Shown here in pieces: positions 26,401 through 33,602 of a stretch of DNA of 64,000 nucleotides. The position numbers and the translations under genes were made by a program. The first letter of the stretch is position 1, and the number at the start of each line of letters is the position of its first letter. The notes beneath the pieces were generated by a model. The model made no database searches. It saw only the letters and a list, made by a program, of their open reading frames with translations, and was not told the DNA's origin. Source of the DNA: Burkholderia pyrrocinia (GTDB lineage Bacteria > Pseudomonadota > Gammaproteobacteria > Burkholderiales > Burkholderiaceae); assembly GCF_003330765.1 (NCBI RefSeq), contig NZ_CP024903.1, positions 3,100,001 through 3,164,000 on the forward strand, written 5' to 3'.

Positions 26401-29060
26401 GAGCGGTCTATACGCTGCGTGCCGATCTGATAAGCGTGGACACGCGTGCGCTGCTGCAATCGATCGCGCGGGTCGCGCTGATCGCCCGGCGCGGGTCTAT
26501 CGCGACTCAGTTCGCTCGCATGCCGCAGGCCCAGGACGAAGCGCCGGAGCTGCGTCGGCAAAGCCGGCCGATGTTGTCGCTGTGGCCCACCCCGCTCGAT
26601 GCGCCCGCCGCACCTCTCCCGATGACTGCCGGACTCGAATTCTTCAACGGCCTTGGCGGCTTCGACAAGAACGGCCGCGAATATGTGACCGTGCTGACTG
26701 CGGGCGCTGCGACACCGGCACCGTGGATCAACGTGATCGCCAATTCGGGTTTCGGCTTTCAGGTCGCGGCGGAGGGTACCGGCTATACGTGGGCGGAGAA
26801 CAGCCGCGAGAACCAGCTCACGCCGTGGTCGAACGATCCGGTCGGGAATCCCGCCGGCGAAGCGCTCTACGTCCGCGATGAAATGACCGGCGACATCTGG
26901 GGCGCCACTGCACTGCCGGTCCGCGACAGCGGGACCTACATTGCGCGTCACGGTCACGGCTACAGCCACTTCGAACACGAGGCGTACGGTGTCGCGCTCG
27001 GGTTGCTGCAATACGTGCCGCTCGCCGATCCGCTGAAAATTTCCCGGCTCACGCTGCGCAATACGTCCGGTATCGCCCGGCGCTTATCCGTGACGGCGTG
27101 GATGGAATGGGTGCTCGGCACATCGCGCGGTGCGTCGGGGCCGTTCGTCGTAACGGAAATCGATCCGGTCACCGGCGCGATGTTCGCGCACAATCCGTGG
27201 AACATGGCATTCGGCACGCGCGTCGCGTTCGCCGACCTCGGTGGCCGGCAAACGGCGTGGACCGCGGATCGTACCGAATTCCTCGGCCGTCACGGCGCCG
27301 CCGCCGCGCCGCTCGGGCTGACGGGCGACGCACCGCTGTCCGGCGCGACCGGCGCGGGACTCGACCCGTGTGCGGCATTGCAGGGCTGTATCGAGCTAGG
27401 TGTGGACGAGATCGTCGAGGTCGTCGCGTTCGTCGGTCAATGTGCGTCCGTTGACGAGGCGCGAGCGTTGATCCAGCGTTATCGCCGCGCGAATCTCGAC
27501 GCCGTGCTCGCGGACGTCACGCACCACTGGCAGAACGTGCTCGGTGCCATTCAGGTGAAAACGCCCGACCGCGCGATGGACCTGATGCTGAACGGCTGGC
27601 TGCTGTATCAGACGCTCGCGTGTCGTATCGAGGCGCGCTCGGCGTTCTATCAGGCAAGCGGCGCATACGGGTTCCGCGATCAGTTGCAGGACGGCATGGC
27701 GCTCACGCACGTGCAGCCCGATGAAACGCGGCGGCATCTGCTGCGCGCGGCGTCGCGGCAGTTCGTCGAAGGCGATTTTCAGCACTGGTGGTTGCCGCAC
27801 TCCGGGCAAGGGGTGCGCACACGGATTTCCGACGACCATGTCTGGCTCGCCTTCGCGGCCGCGACGTACATCGGTTGCAGCGGCGACGCTGCGGTGCTGG
27901 ACGAAATCGTACCGTTCCTCGATGGGCCACTGCTGCGGCCCGGCGAGCACGATGCGTTCTTCCAGCCGATGATCGCGGACGAATCCGCGTCGCTGTTCGA
28001 GCATTGCGCGCGCGGCCTCGATCAATGCATCGAATTGACCGGCGCGCACGGTTTGCCGCTGATCGGCACCGGCGACTGGAACGACGGGATGAATCGGGTC
28101 GGTGCGCAAGGCAGCGGAGAAAGCGTCTGGCTTGGCTGGCTGCTGCTGCGCACCGTCGAGCTGTTCGCTCCGCTCGCCGAACCGCGCGACGCACAGCGTG
28201 TCGCACGCTGGCGCGCGCACGCGGCGTCGGTGCGCATCGCGCTGGAGCGCGACGCATGGGACGGTGAGTGGTATCGCCGCGCGACCTTCGACGACGGCAC
28301 GTGGCTCGGCTCGCACGCGAACGACGAATGCCGGATCGATTCGATCGCCCAGTCATGGGCGGTGCTGTCCGGTGCGGCGGACCCGGCGCGTGCCGCGCTG
28401 GCGATGGTTTCCCTGGAAAAGCATCTGATCCGCCGCGACGACGGAATAGCGCTGCTGTTCACGCCGCCGTTCGATAGCACGTCGCACGATCCGGGCTATA
28501 TCAAGGGTTATCCGCCGGGGTTGCGTGAAAACGGCGGCCAGTACAGCCATGCCGCGATGTGGGCGATTCTGGCATACGTGAAACTCGGCGACGGCAACCG
28601 CGCAGCTGAACTGTTTGCGCTGCTCAATCCAGTCAATCACGCGCGTACGCCGGTCGAGGTCGATCGCTACAAGGTCGAGCCCTATGTCATTGCAGCCGAC
28701 GTCTATTCGGTGGCGCCTCATGTCGGGCATGGCGGTTGGACCTGGTACACGGGGTCGGCGGGATGGATGTACCGCGCCGGTGTGGAGGGCATTCTGGGAA
28801 TCCGGCGGGAAGGCGATTGCCTGGTGGTGAACCCTTGTATTCCGGATGCGTGGCCCGGCTTCACGGCAACAGTTGATATGCATTCGACGCGGTATGAGAT
28901 CCGCGTCGAATCAATCGCGCGCGGCGATGCGATGCGTGCAGTACTCGACGGCGAGCCTGTTGACTGCAACGGGGAAGGCGTCCGCGTACCTCTGGATGCA
29001 GGATCACATACGCTGTCGTTGGACTTATCTGTGTTAGCCACGGCCTTATCTGAAAGTTAG
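20478..29060 (+). CDS. ndvB: Cyclic beta-1,2-glucan synthase (GT84-GH94)
   Basis: A 2860-residue inner-membrane enzyme that polymerises UDP-glucose into beta-1,2-glucan and cyclises it. The length equals that of rhizobial and Brucella enzymes (about 2830-2870). The glycosyltransferase part has a DAD at about residue 635, SHDLFEG, and the Q-x-x-RW motif RQHRWTRGDWQ at about 781-791. Hydrophobic segments flank it (about 410-470, 820-870 and 950-990). The C-terminal third is a GH94 phosphorylase-like module with GTGDWNDGMNRVG at about 2530, thought to control ring size. The ATG at 20478 gives MKTLLLFAARLRPRSPPW; only a weak AGGA precedes it. Periplasmic glucans help with osmotic stress and host contact. 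No ndvA-like exporter is adjacent. Confidence 0.93.
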   Translation: MKTLLLFAARLRPRSPPWTDTAPVRDELFGIERLEQHAQSLAAAQPVTDQPPVVLSLHTRLDDNAAVLLAAYRASARELERGHSVVPAAEWLLDNYHLVEEQIREIRDDLPPGYYRLLPKLSSGPFAGYPRVFGLAWAFVAHTDSHFNPQILRRFIDAYQRVQPLTIGELWAVAITLRIVLIENLRRLADQITAGRIARADADALTERLLESGSARSALEADISTRSSGMLSELFAAQLAKRLRDQDPRTTPALGWLEERLRQQGSSVEEVVLHAQQRQGASNVTVRNVITSMRMISDISWTELFESVSLVDERLRAGSAFSAMDFPTRNLYRSAIEQLARGSAFTELEITDLALHLAHTTAGPATDSAYEERTADPGYHLIAEGRRALEDAIDFRPPTGLRLTRFNVRLGIIGYVGEVMAVAAMLLALALWAVSALAPQWHDPWVFVLFAVCGFLPATEIAVALVNRTVTWSFGANPLPALELTAGVPSSLRTLIAVPMLLTSEADTRELVERLEVHHLAGAGGDLSFALLADGLDADQETLDGDAPLVAVAAAAIEALNHRYGPGPGGDRFLLLVRRRVFNAGENCWMGWERKRGKLHELNRLLRGATDTTFVPIAGCMPHVPPDVRYVITLDADTRLPRDAALRLIGKMAHPLNRPRFSSVEQRVVGGYAILQPRVTPSLPVGQEGSLHQRVFSGPSGMDPYAAAVSDVYQDLFGEGSFTGKGIYDIDAFEAALQGRVPENALLSHDLFEGVFARAGLASDVEVVEEAPARYDVVAKRQHRWTRGDWQLLPWIVGHRHRDRQATPLIGRLKMLDNLRRSLIAPLVVTGLALCWLMPLPAGIAGVAWMLCVLAIPAFLPTVFAILQRRTGVRLRSRLRTLGGDARLAALQTLLSAAFLVDHAWRMGDAIVRTLMRLFVTHRHLLEWTTAAQSKGDPRLNLSGFYRQMAGSIALTLALSAGAIAFAPSHWPLVLPVALLWLAAPAFALWSSRSPATARRLAASEQDARYLRLIARRTWRFFETFVTPEEHMLPPDNSQEDPKPVVAHRTSPTNLGLYLLSAVAARDFGWAGTMQTVERLEAAFASMQKMMRFKGHFYNWYGTQDLQALAPAYVSSVDSGNLAGHLIALANACEEWLPAPLAPVARSGMLDNLHLARAALDALRVSNGERGKKLLGILEEVDTQLRGPQTLEALSPVFARLTKKALDATRDIMPAADDDSYSDLMFWIEALTKSVAEHARDQMEYAAEPQSLQTRLISLAEASRAMALGMDFSFLLDPERKLLSIGYSHVDNSLDPSCYDLLASEARLASLFAIAKGDVATTHWFRLGRAATPVGTGSALISWSGSMFEYLMPSLVMRAPVGSLLEQTSTLIVERQRSYGRELGIPWGISESAYNARDMEFTYQYSNFGVPGLGLKRGLSENRVIAPYATGLAAMVAPEAACENYAQLAALGALGRYGFYEALDFTRARLPDGEPFAIVRNFMAHHQGMTIVAIANTLLDAQMRARFHREPMIQASELLLQERMPRDVAVAHPRAEEVNKSATDAGTAPLTVRRVVEQTSAARAPITHLLSNGRYAVMLTATGAGYSRWRDLAITRWREDTTRDNWGSFIFLRDTLRGHVWSAGAQPLTGEVEAGSVVFGEDHAEFTRRDGSLTTTMDVLVSGEDDGEVRRVSLANSGRGAREIELTSYAELSLATPAADNAHPAFSRMFVQTEHLAEFGALVATRRLRSPDDPQIWAAHFAVVDGEIVAEPQYETDRLRFLGRGHSVGNAASIVDGEPLGNTTGTVLDPVFALRYRVLVPPGKVVRVTFWTVVADSRARLLDLIDKHHDRNAFDRAKTLAWTQAQVQLRYLDIEAEEAADFQRLAAPILYADPRFRAPSEAIVRGAGAQSGLWPQAISGDLPIVLLRISDVEDIAQVRQLLKAHEYWRMKRLAVDLVIVNERASSYIQELQTAIETAVRSSQTRPRFGEELAQGAVYTLRADLISVDTRALLQSIARVALIARRGSIATQFARMPQAQDEAPELRRQSRPMLSLWPTPLDAPAAPLPMTAGLEFFNGLGGFDKNGREYVTVLTAGAATPAPWINVIANSGFGFQVAAEGTGYTWAENSRENQLTPWSNDPVGNPAGEALYVRDEMTGDIWGATALPVRDSGTYIARHGHGYSHFEHEAYGVALGLLQYVPLADPLKISRLTLRNTSGIARRLSVTAWMEWVLGTSRGASGPFVVTEIDPVTGAMFAHNPWNMAFGTRVAFADLGGRQTAWTADRTEFLGRHGAAAAPLGLTGDAPLSGATGAGLDPCAALQGCIELGVDEIVEVVAFVGQCASVDEARALIQRYRRANLDAVLADVTHHWQNVLGAIQVKTPDRAMDLMLNGWLLYQTLACRIEARSAFYQASGAYGFRDQLQDGMALTHVQPDETRRHLLRAASRQFVEGDFQHWWLPHSGQGVRTRISDDHVWLAFAAATYIGCSGDAAVLDEIVPFLDGPLLRPGEHDAFFQPMIADESASLFEHCARGLDQCIELTGAHGLPLIGTGDWNDGMNRVGAQGSGESVWLGWLLLRTVELFAPLAEPRDAQRVARWRAHAASVRIALERDAWDGEWYRRATFDDGTWLGSHANDECRIDSIAQSWAVLSGAADPARAALAMVSLEKHLIRRDDGIALLFTPPFDSTSHDPGYIKGYPPGLRENGGQYSHAAMWAILAYVKLGDGNRAAELFALLNPVNHARTPVEVDRYKVEPYVIAADVYSVAPHVGHGGWTWYTGSAGWMYRAGVEGILGIRREGDCLVVNPCIPDAWPGFTATVDMHSTRYEIRVESIARGDAMRAVLDGEPVDCNGEGVRVPLDAGSHTLSLDLSVLATALSES

Positions 29061-29193
29061 CCGGAGGCACACATTCAAAGAGGGGCGAGCCAAGCCCATG
29101 GACGTTCTGCCAAGAAAGAACACTGGTATTGCCTAAAGGGTATACAGTGGTCTGACCGGTCGCCTTGCGTGACCTACTGCTGCGAGGGCGATC

Positions 29194-29385
29194 ATGCCAT
29201 CCCCCATCAAACCTGCTTCCAGATCGACTGGTACCCAGAGCGAATACGCCATCGAGTGCAAGACCCGTGCTCTACGACTCGAGGCAGCGGACGCCCTACG
29301 CGCTGATGCGAGGCGCATCAGCTACGCCTCCATCAATTCAAACGCGAGCAAGTGGCGCTATTCGGCCATCAGCGTGAAAACCTGA
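29194..29385 (+). CDS. Small hypothetical protein upstream of DUF1488 gene
   Basis: A 63-residue frame starting MPSPIKPASRSTGTQSEYAI, with GAGGG 6 bases before the ATG and ending 2 bp before the DUF1488 start. The tight spacing supports translational coupling. No domain recognised; codon content is less convincing than that of neighbouring genes. Confidence 0.4.
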   Translation: MPSPIKPASRSTGTQSEYAIECKTRALRLEAADALRADARRISYASINSNASKWRYSAISVKT

Positions 29386-29387
29386 TC

Positions 29388-29639
29388 ATGGCGCTCCAAT
29401 TTCCCAATCCCAGCCGTAGCCACGATGCTGCCCGTCAATGCGTGAGCTTCTGGGGATACGACAATTCGCGCGAAATCACCTTCGTGGTCGACGATGCGAT
29501 GCTGAAAAATCTGCAGCCTGGCGTGGGCAATGACGAACGCGCGATACTCGGTGCCTTCGACGAGTTTCGCGAGAAGCTGCTCGAAATCGCGAGGAAACTG
29601 TACGTGGATGGTCCGCAGATCCGTTACTCAATTTCGTGA
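29388..29639 (+). CDS. DUF1488 family protein
   Basis: An 83-residue protein matching the DUF1488 pattern: MALQFPNPSRSHDAARQCVS, FWGYDNSREITFVVDDAML, then a helix with FDEFREKLLEIARKLYVDG. The ATG at 29388 was chosen because the family begins with the short strand before FPNPSRS. These proteins are small, cytosolic and of unknown role, often found near nucleic-acid or stress genes. Confidence 0.75.
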   Translation: MALQFPNPSRSHDAARQCVSFWGYDNSREITFVVDDAMLKNLQPGVGNDERAILGAFDEFREKLLEIARKLYVDGPQIRYSIS

Positions 29640-30226
29640 TCTGCGGGGCTTTCCCGTCGCTGGGCCTACCTCGTTGCGGAAATCGCTGGCCAGGCTGCCA
29701 TCGATCTCATCCTGGGCCCTGCGGACTAGGCACGAATCCTGATCATCCCGCTAGCTGGAGCCACGGCAAGTTCTCGCTGACACATGGCACCCGGCGCACC
29801 ACCGGGCGTTGCGCGTTCAATCCGAACGGGCGATGTCGCCGACCGTTGTTCTTCCATCTTCCACCGTGTCACGGTCTCACCTGTTGGGCTAGCCGCCAAG
29901 TTTCCTGGCTAGACAGGAATTTGGATGAGAGGTGGCGTCGCACTATTTTTCAGACACACTCCATAGTGAGCAGTCACTTACGGAATTTTAAAGATGCAAT
30001 TCGAGCACCTTCCGTAAGGAAAATTTCGCATAAGTCATAGCGAGTAAACGCGACCTAATCTTTGAATTACGATCGGCGAATATGGTCTCGACACGACAAC
30101 ATAGCTATCAACTGCATAAGTCCCTGCAAAGGACGCCGTCGTGCGTAAGTCAAGACCAGATCTCTCGATCAGAGAATCCTGTTGATCGTCGTGGCTTTGC
30201 GGTCGGGCAGGAACAGCCGTGGCGAG
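29640..30226. other. 587 bp gap with a 9-bp inverted repeat
   Basis: No supported gene between the DUF1488 gene and the convergent flavin reductase gene. CTTACGGAA (29977-29985) and TTCCGTAAG (30010-30018) form a perfect inverted repeat 24 bases apart in an AT-richer patch. This might be a site remnant or a boundary of the accessory region that follows. Confidence 0.4.
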
Positions 30227-30733
30227 TCACGCATGCTGCTGCGGCAGCCGATGATAAGTGCGCCCGTGATACACGAGGCCCGAACACGCCGAACCAAGAT
30301 GTAACGCCTGCACGGCGCAGAAAAAGACGGTATGTGTGCCGATGTCGATGCTTCGGTCCACCGTGCAGTCGAGACTCGCAGCCGCAGTCGCCAGCACCGG
30401 CGCACCCGTGACGAGACGGGTCCACTCGCCGTACGTGAAGCGCTCGGTCATCTGCACATCTCCCTTGCCCGCGAAGATCGGTGCAAGCATTTCATGCTCA
30501 TGGGAAAGAACGTTGACACAGATGATGCCCGCCGTGCTGAAGTAGCCATATTGACGGCTGGACCGGCCTATGCAAACGAGCACCGTGGCGGGGTCATCGG
30601 TGACGGAGCACACCGCGGACACCGTCATGCCGACATCGCCAGAAGGTGTCGTGGTGGTGATGATATTCACCGCGGCACCGATACGGGCCATGGCTTCGCG
30701 GAAGGTCGTGCGGTCAGGGGAAAGTGCTATCAC
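30227..30733 (-). CDS. Flavin reductase, HpaC/RutF type
   Basis: A 168-residue NAD(P)H:flavin oxidoreductase that supplies reduced FMN or FAD to a partner monooxygenase. It begins MIALSPDRTTFREAMARIGA and shows the family's split-barrel motifs: NIITTTTPSGDVGMTVSAVC (flavin site), CIGRSSRQYGYF and CVNVLSHEHEMLA. A GTG start at 30733 is supported by AGAGAGGT 6 bases upstream. The obvious partner is the luciferase-like monooxygenase three genes upstream in the transcript. The 164 bp before it contain two interleaved inverted repeats. Confidence 0.88.
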   Translation of the reverse strand: MIALSPDRTTFREAMARIGAAVNIITTTTPSGDVGMTVSAVCSVTDDPATVLVCIGRSSRQYGYFSTAGIICVNVLSHEHEMLAPIFAGKGDVQMTERFTYGEWTRLVTGAPVLATAAASLDCTVDRSIDIGTHTVFFCAVQALHLGSACSGLVYHGRTYHRLPQQHA

Positions 30734-30766
30734 GGCGGTACCTCTCTCGGTTGACGGAACGGTGGT

Positions 30767-30822
30767 GCGGCTTCATGGCGGAGTGCCACAGGTACTTCCA
30801 TGAAGCCGCGTGGTGAAGTACC
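30767..30822 (-). promoter_or_regulatory. Interleaved inverted repeats in flavin reductase leader
   Basis: GCGGCTTCATGG (30767-30778) pairs perfectly with CCATGAAGCCGC (30798-30809). GGTACTTC (30791-30798) pairs with GAAGTACC (30815-30822). Read along the minus strand the order is A-B-A'-B', so the two helices interlock as a pseudoknot or exclude each other. It ends 34 bases before the flavin reductase start. It does not match the FMN riboswitch consensus. Overlapping operator half-sites are the alternative reading. Confidence 0.55.
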
Positions 30823-30897
30823 CGTGGCGTTGCACCGTTCATCGCCCGCGCTCCACCGTCGACGGGTTCTCGTGGGCAGTTGCGCTGCCGGCGATTC

Positions 30898-32805
30898 CTA
30901 TTGCTGGTGAACGGAAGCTGCTGACCCTGAACCGGCAAGCTGCTCCTTGATCAACTGTTCTTCGGCATCGTCGTAAAGGTCGGCAATAATGTGCACGTAG
31001 CGTGCCATCAATGCCTTGCGGCGCTTCTTGCGCGTGGCGGTCATCACTCCGTTTTCCGGTGTGAGTTCCTCGGGGAATATCCTGAACGCCTTGATCTGCT
31101 CTGCCCGCGCCAACTTCGCATTCGCCTTTTCCACTTCTTCACGGATCAGGTCGATAACGATCCGCGAGGTGGCCAGATCGGCGTACTGCGTGACCGAAGG
31201 GTCGCGTGTCCTTGCCCAGTCCATGGTGAGCGTGCCGTCGACTTCGATCAACGCCGTCAGATACTTGCGCCCTTCGCCAATCACCAGTGCCTCGGTAATG
31301 TACGGGCTCTGGCGAAGTTCGTTTTCGATCTGCACCGGGCTGATCGATTTGCCGGCGGCCGTATTGATAAGCTCTTTCTTTCGATCGATCAGCTTGTACG
31401 AACCGTCCGCGCCGACGTCGACGATGTCGCCGGTATACAGCCAGCCGTCCCGCAATGCGGCCTTGGTTTCGGCTTCCTTGTTCCAGTAGCCGATGAATAG
31501 CCCCGGCCCCCGAACGATCATCTCACCGTCCGGCAACACACGGGTTTCCCAGGCGGGGTCGTCAAGCGGCACGCCGGAGTTGCCAGGCCTCGACCAGTCG
31601 GTCACCTGCGCGAGGTTTCCGCCGACCATCTCCGTTTGCCCGTAATTCTCTTTCAGGTTGATGCCCCACAACTGGAACAGTGTGACGACCTCGGGCGGCA
31701 CTGGAGCGGAGGCCGTATACGGATAGCGCAAATCGTCGAAGCCGATTCTGGCCAGCAACGGCTTGAAAACGCGCTCACGACAGGTGGCGTAGAGCTGTTC
31801 CTTGAATGGGTCGCCCGTGCCTGCGTCCAGTCGATCGGCCAGCACTTCCCGCGCGATGCCAAGTGCGAGCTTGTAGTTTCTCTGCTCGGCTGCGCTGCTG
31901 CCATTTACGTGGTTGATGAGCTGGGTCGCGAACTTCTGATAGAAGCGCGGCGGCGCCATGTAGGACGTCGGTCTGACTTCCTGAATGCACTTCGCGAAAT
32001 CAGCCGACACGTCGACGAAGTAAGGTACCGTCTTCGCCATCAACGGCAGCGTCGTCGCCTGAATGCGCGCGACCGTGTGCGACAGCGGCAGATGGACCAC
32101 CATGCGCTGCGGTTCGGACAATATCGCCGGACAAAAGGTTGGCCACGTGAACGCGCCCGCCAGCATCGATACATGCGTCAGCATCGCACCTTTGGGCGCC
32201 CCCGTGGTTCCGGAGGTGTAACCCAGGCTCACCAGATCTGCCGGCCTCGCAAGCGAGGACTGCTCACGCAGATAAGCGACTTCGTCGCCGGCAAAATGCG
32301 ACGCGAACTCGGCGAGTGAAACGACATTCATGCCGGTTTCGCCAGGCGAGCGCTTCCAGTCCGGATCGAGCACCACGATTTTGAGGAGCCTGCGGGACGT
32401 ATCGGCCGCTTCCACGATCCGAAGCTGTTCAGCGCTTCCGGCAAAAGCGAGTCTCGCCCCTGAATCCTCCAGGTAGTAGCGGACCTCTTCGACCGACGCG
32501 GTGAAATAGACGCCTACTGTAACCGCTCCCGAGCAGATCGTCGCCATGTCGGCAATGAGCCACTCTCGGGATACGTCGCCCATGATGGCAATCCGATCGC
32601 CTCGTGCTACACCGGCCGCTCTAAGGGCTGCGGATACGGAACAGACTGCATTCGCATAGCCTTTCCAGGTGGTGGGTACCCACTCCCCGGCACGCTTCTG
32701 AAAGAACGCGTTTGTGTCGGCGTCGTTCTTCACGCGCTCGATCAGCAAGGCCGGAATAGTGACGGTCGCGAATTGACTGCCGGAAGTCCACGGTGCCGCG
32801 CTCAT
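30898..32805 (-). CDS. Long-chain-type acyl-CoA ligase (AMP-forming)
   Basis: A 635-residue adenylate-forming ligase making an acyl-CoA from acid, ATP and CoA. The P-loop is YTSGTTGAPKGAML, the A5 motif NYGQTEMVGGNLAQ, A7 LYTGDIVDVGADG and A8 LIDRKKELINTAAGKSISP; the Lys-rich end carries TATRKKRRKALM. Length and the IPALLIERVKNDADTNAF opening fit the COG1022 long-chain/aromatic group. The ATG overlaps the stop of the hydratase gene (ATGA), so the two are coupled. With the hydratase and the flavin monooxygenase it forms one operon. Confidence 0.92.
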   Translation of the reverse strand: MSAAPWTSGSQFATVTIPALLIERVKNDADTNAFFQKRAGEWVPTTWKGYANAVCSVSAALRAAGVARGDRIAIMGDVSREWLIADMATICSGAVTVGVYFTASVEEVRYYLEDSGARLAFAGSAEQLRIVEAADTSRRLLKIVVLDPDWKRSPGETGMNVVSLAEFASHFAGDEVAYLREQSSLARPADLVSLGYTSGTTGAPKGAMLTHVSMLAGAFTWPTFCPAILSEPQRMVVHLPLSHTVARIQATTLPLMAKTVPYFVDVSADFAKCIQEVRPTSYMAPPRFYQKFATQLINHVNGSSAAEQRNYKLALGIAREVLADRLDAGTGDPFKEQLYATCRERVFKPLLARIGFDDLRYPYTASAPVPPEVVTLFQLWGINLKENYGQTEMVGGNLAQVTDWSRPGNSGVPLDDPAWETRVLPDGEMIVRGPGLFIGYWNKEAETKAALRDGWLYTGDIVDVGADGSYKLIDRKKELINTAAGKSISPVQIENELRQSPYITEALVIGEGRKYLTALIEVDGTLTMDWARTRDPSVTQYADLATSRIVIDLIREEVEKANAKLARAEQIKAFRIFPEELTPENGVMTATRKKRRKALMARYVHIIADLYDDAEEQLIKEQLAGSGSAASVHQQ

Positions 32806-33602
32806 CTCCAGTTGTCTCCAAAGCGCTTGCGCCTTTCGGTGAACGAAGCCGCCGCTTCGCGGCGCTCGGGGGAATTGAACGTGATCGTCTCCAGAGCGAT
32901 CGACGTATCGAGTAGCAGATGAGCATTCTGCTTGACGAGCTTGTTGACACAGTATTTCGTCCAGACGATCGCGTCGCGCGGACCGCTCGCGAGCAGTTCC
33001 GCGTAATCGATCGCCGCCTCCAGCAGCTTGTCGCTTTCGACGATCTTGTTGATCATCCCCATCGTCAGCGCTTCCTCGGCGCTGACGAAGTCGCCCGTCA
33101 TCAGATAGTGCCGAGCGCGGACCGGCCCGAGAAGAAGCGGCCAGATCACCGCACCACCGTCGCCGGCCACGACACCGGCATTGACGTGCGTATCGGCGAA
33201 CCGTGCGGTCGGGCTCGCATAAATCATGTCGCAGAACAGCGCCAGCGTCGCGCCCAGACCCACGGCCACGCCATTGACCGCCGCCACGATCGGCACCTCG
33301 ACCTCGAGCATGTTTCTCACGAGGTGACGGCCGCCGCGCGTCGCCGACGGGATATCGCCATTGTCGATCGACTTCTGATCGCCGCCGGAGCAGAAACCGC
33401 GGCCGGCGCCGGTCAATACGATCGCCTTGACCGATTTGTCGTGATCCAGATCGACGAACACCCGTTCCAGCTCGCTGTGCATGTCCCAATTGATGGCGTT
33501 CAGGATTTCCGGGCGATTCATCGTGACAATCGCGACACCGGAGGACCGTTGTTCGACATTCAGATACTGATAGCGCGAAGACGTATTCATACCTAGATTC
33601 AT
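32802..33602 (-). CDS. Enoyl-CoA hydratase/isomerase family protein
   Basis: A 266-residue crotonase-fold enzyme. The oxyanion-hole segments are AGRGFCSGGDQKSI and VNGVAVGLGATLALFCDMIY. The usual Glu at the second catalytic position appears replaced by the AGVVAGDGGAVIWPLLLG loop, where Asp-Gly-Gly resembles hydratases and hydrolases of CoA-thioester catabolism. The ATG at 33602 overlaps the stop of the monooxygenase gene (ATGA); another ATG at 33590 is possible. It likely acts on the CoA ester made by the adjacent ligase. Confidence 0.88.
   Translation of the reverse strand: MNLGMNTSSRYQYLNVEQRSSGVAIVTMNRPEILNAINWDMHSELERVFVDLDHDKSVKAIVLTGAGRGFCSGGDQKSIDNGDIPSATRGGRHLVRNMLEVEVPIVAAVNGVAVGLGATLALFCDMIYASPTARFADTHVNAGVVAGDGGAVIWPLLLGPVRARHYLMTGDFVSAEEALTMGMINKIVESDKLLEAAIDYAELLASGPRDAIVWTKYCVNKLVKQNAHLLLDTSIALETITFNSPERREAAASFTERRKRFGDNWR

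Noticed and set aside
30734..30897. FMN riboswitch before the flavin reductase
   Set aside because: The conserved RFN-element blocks are missing; only the unrelated interleaved repeats are present.
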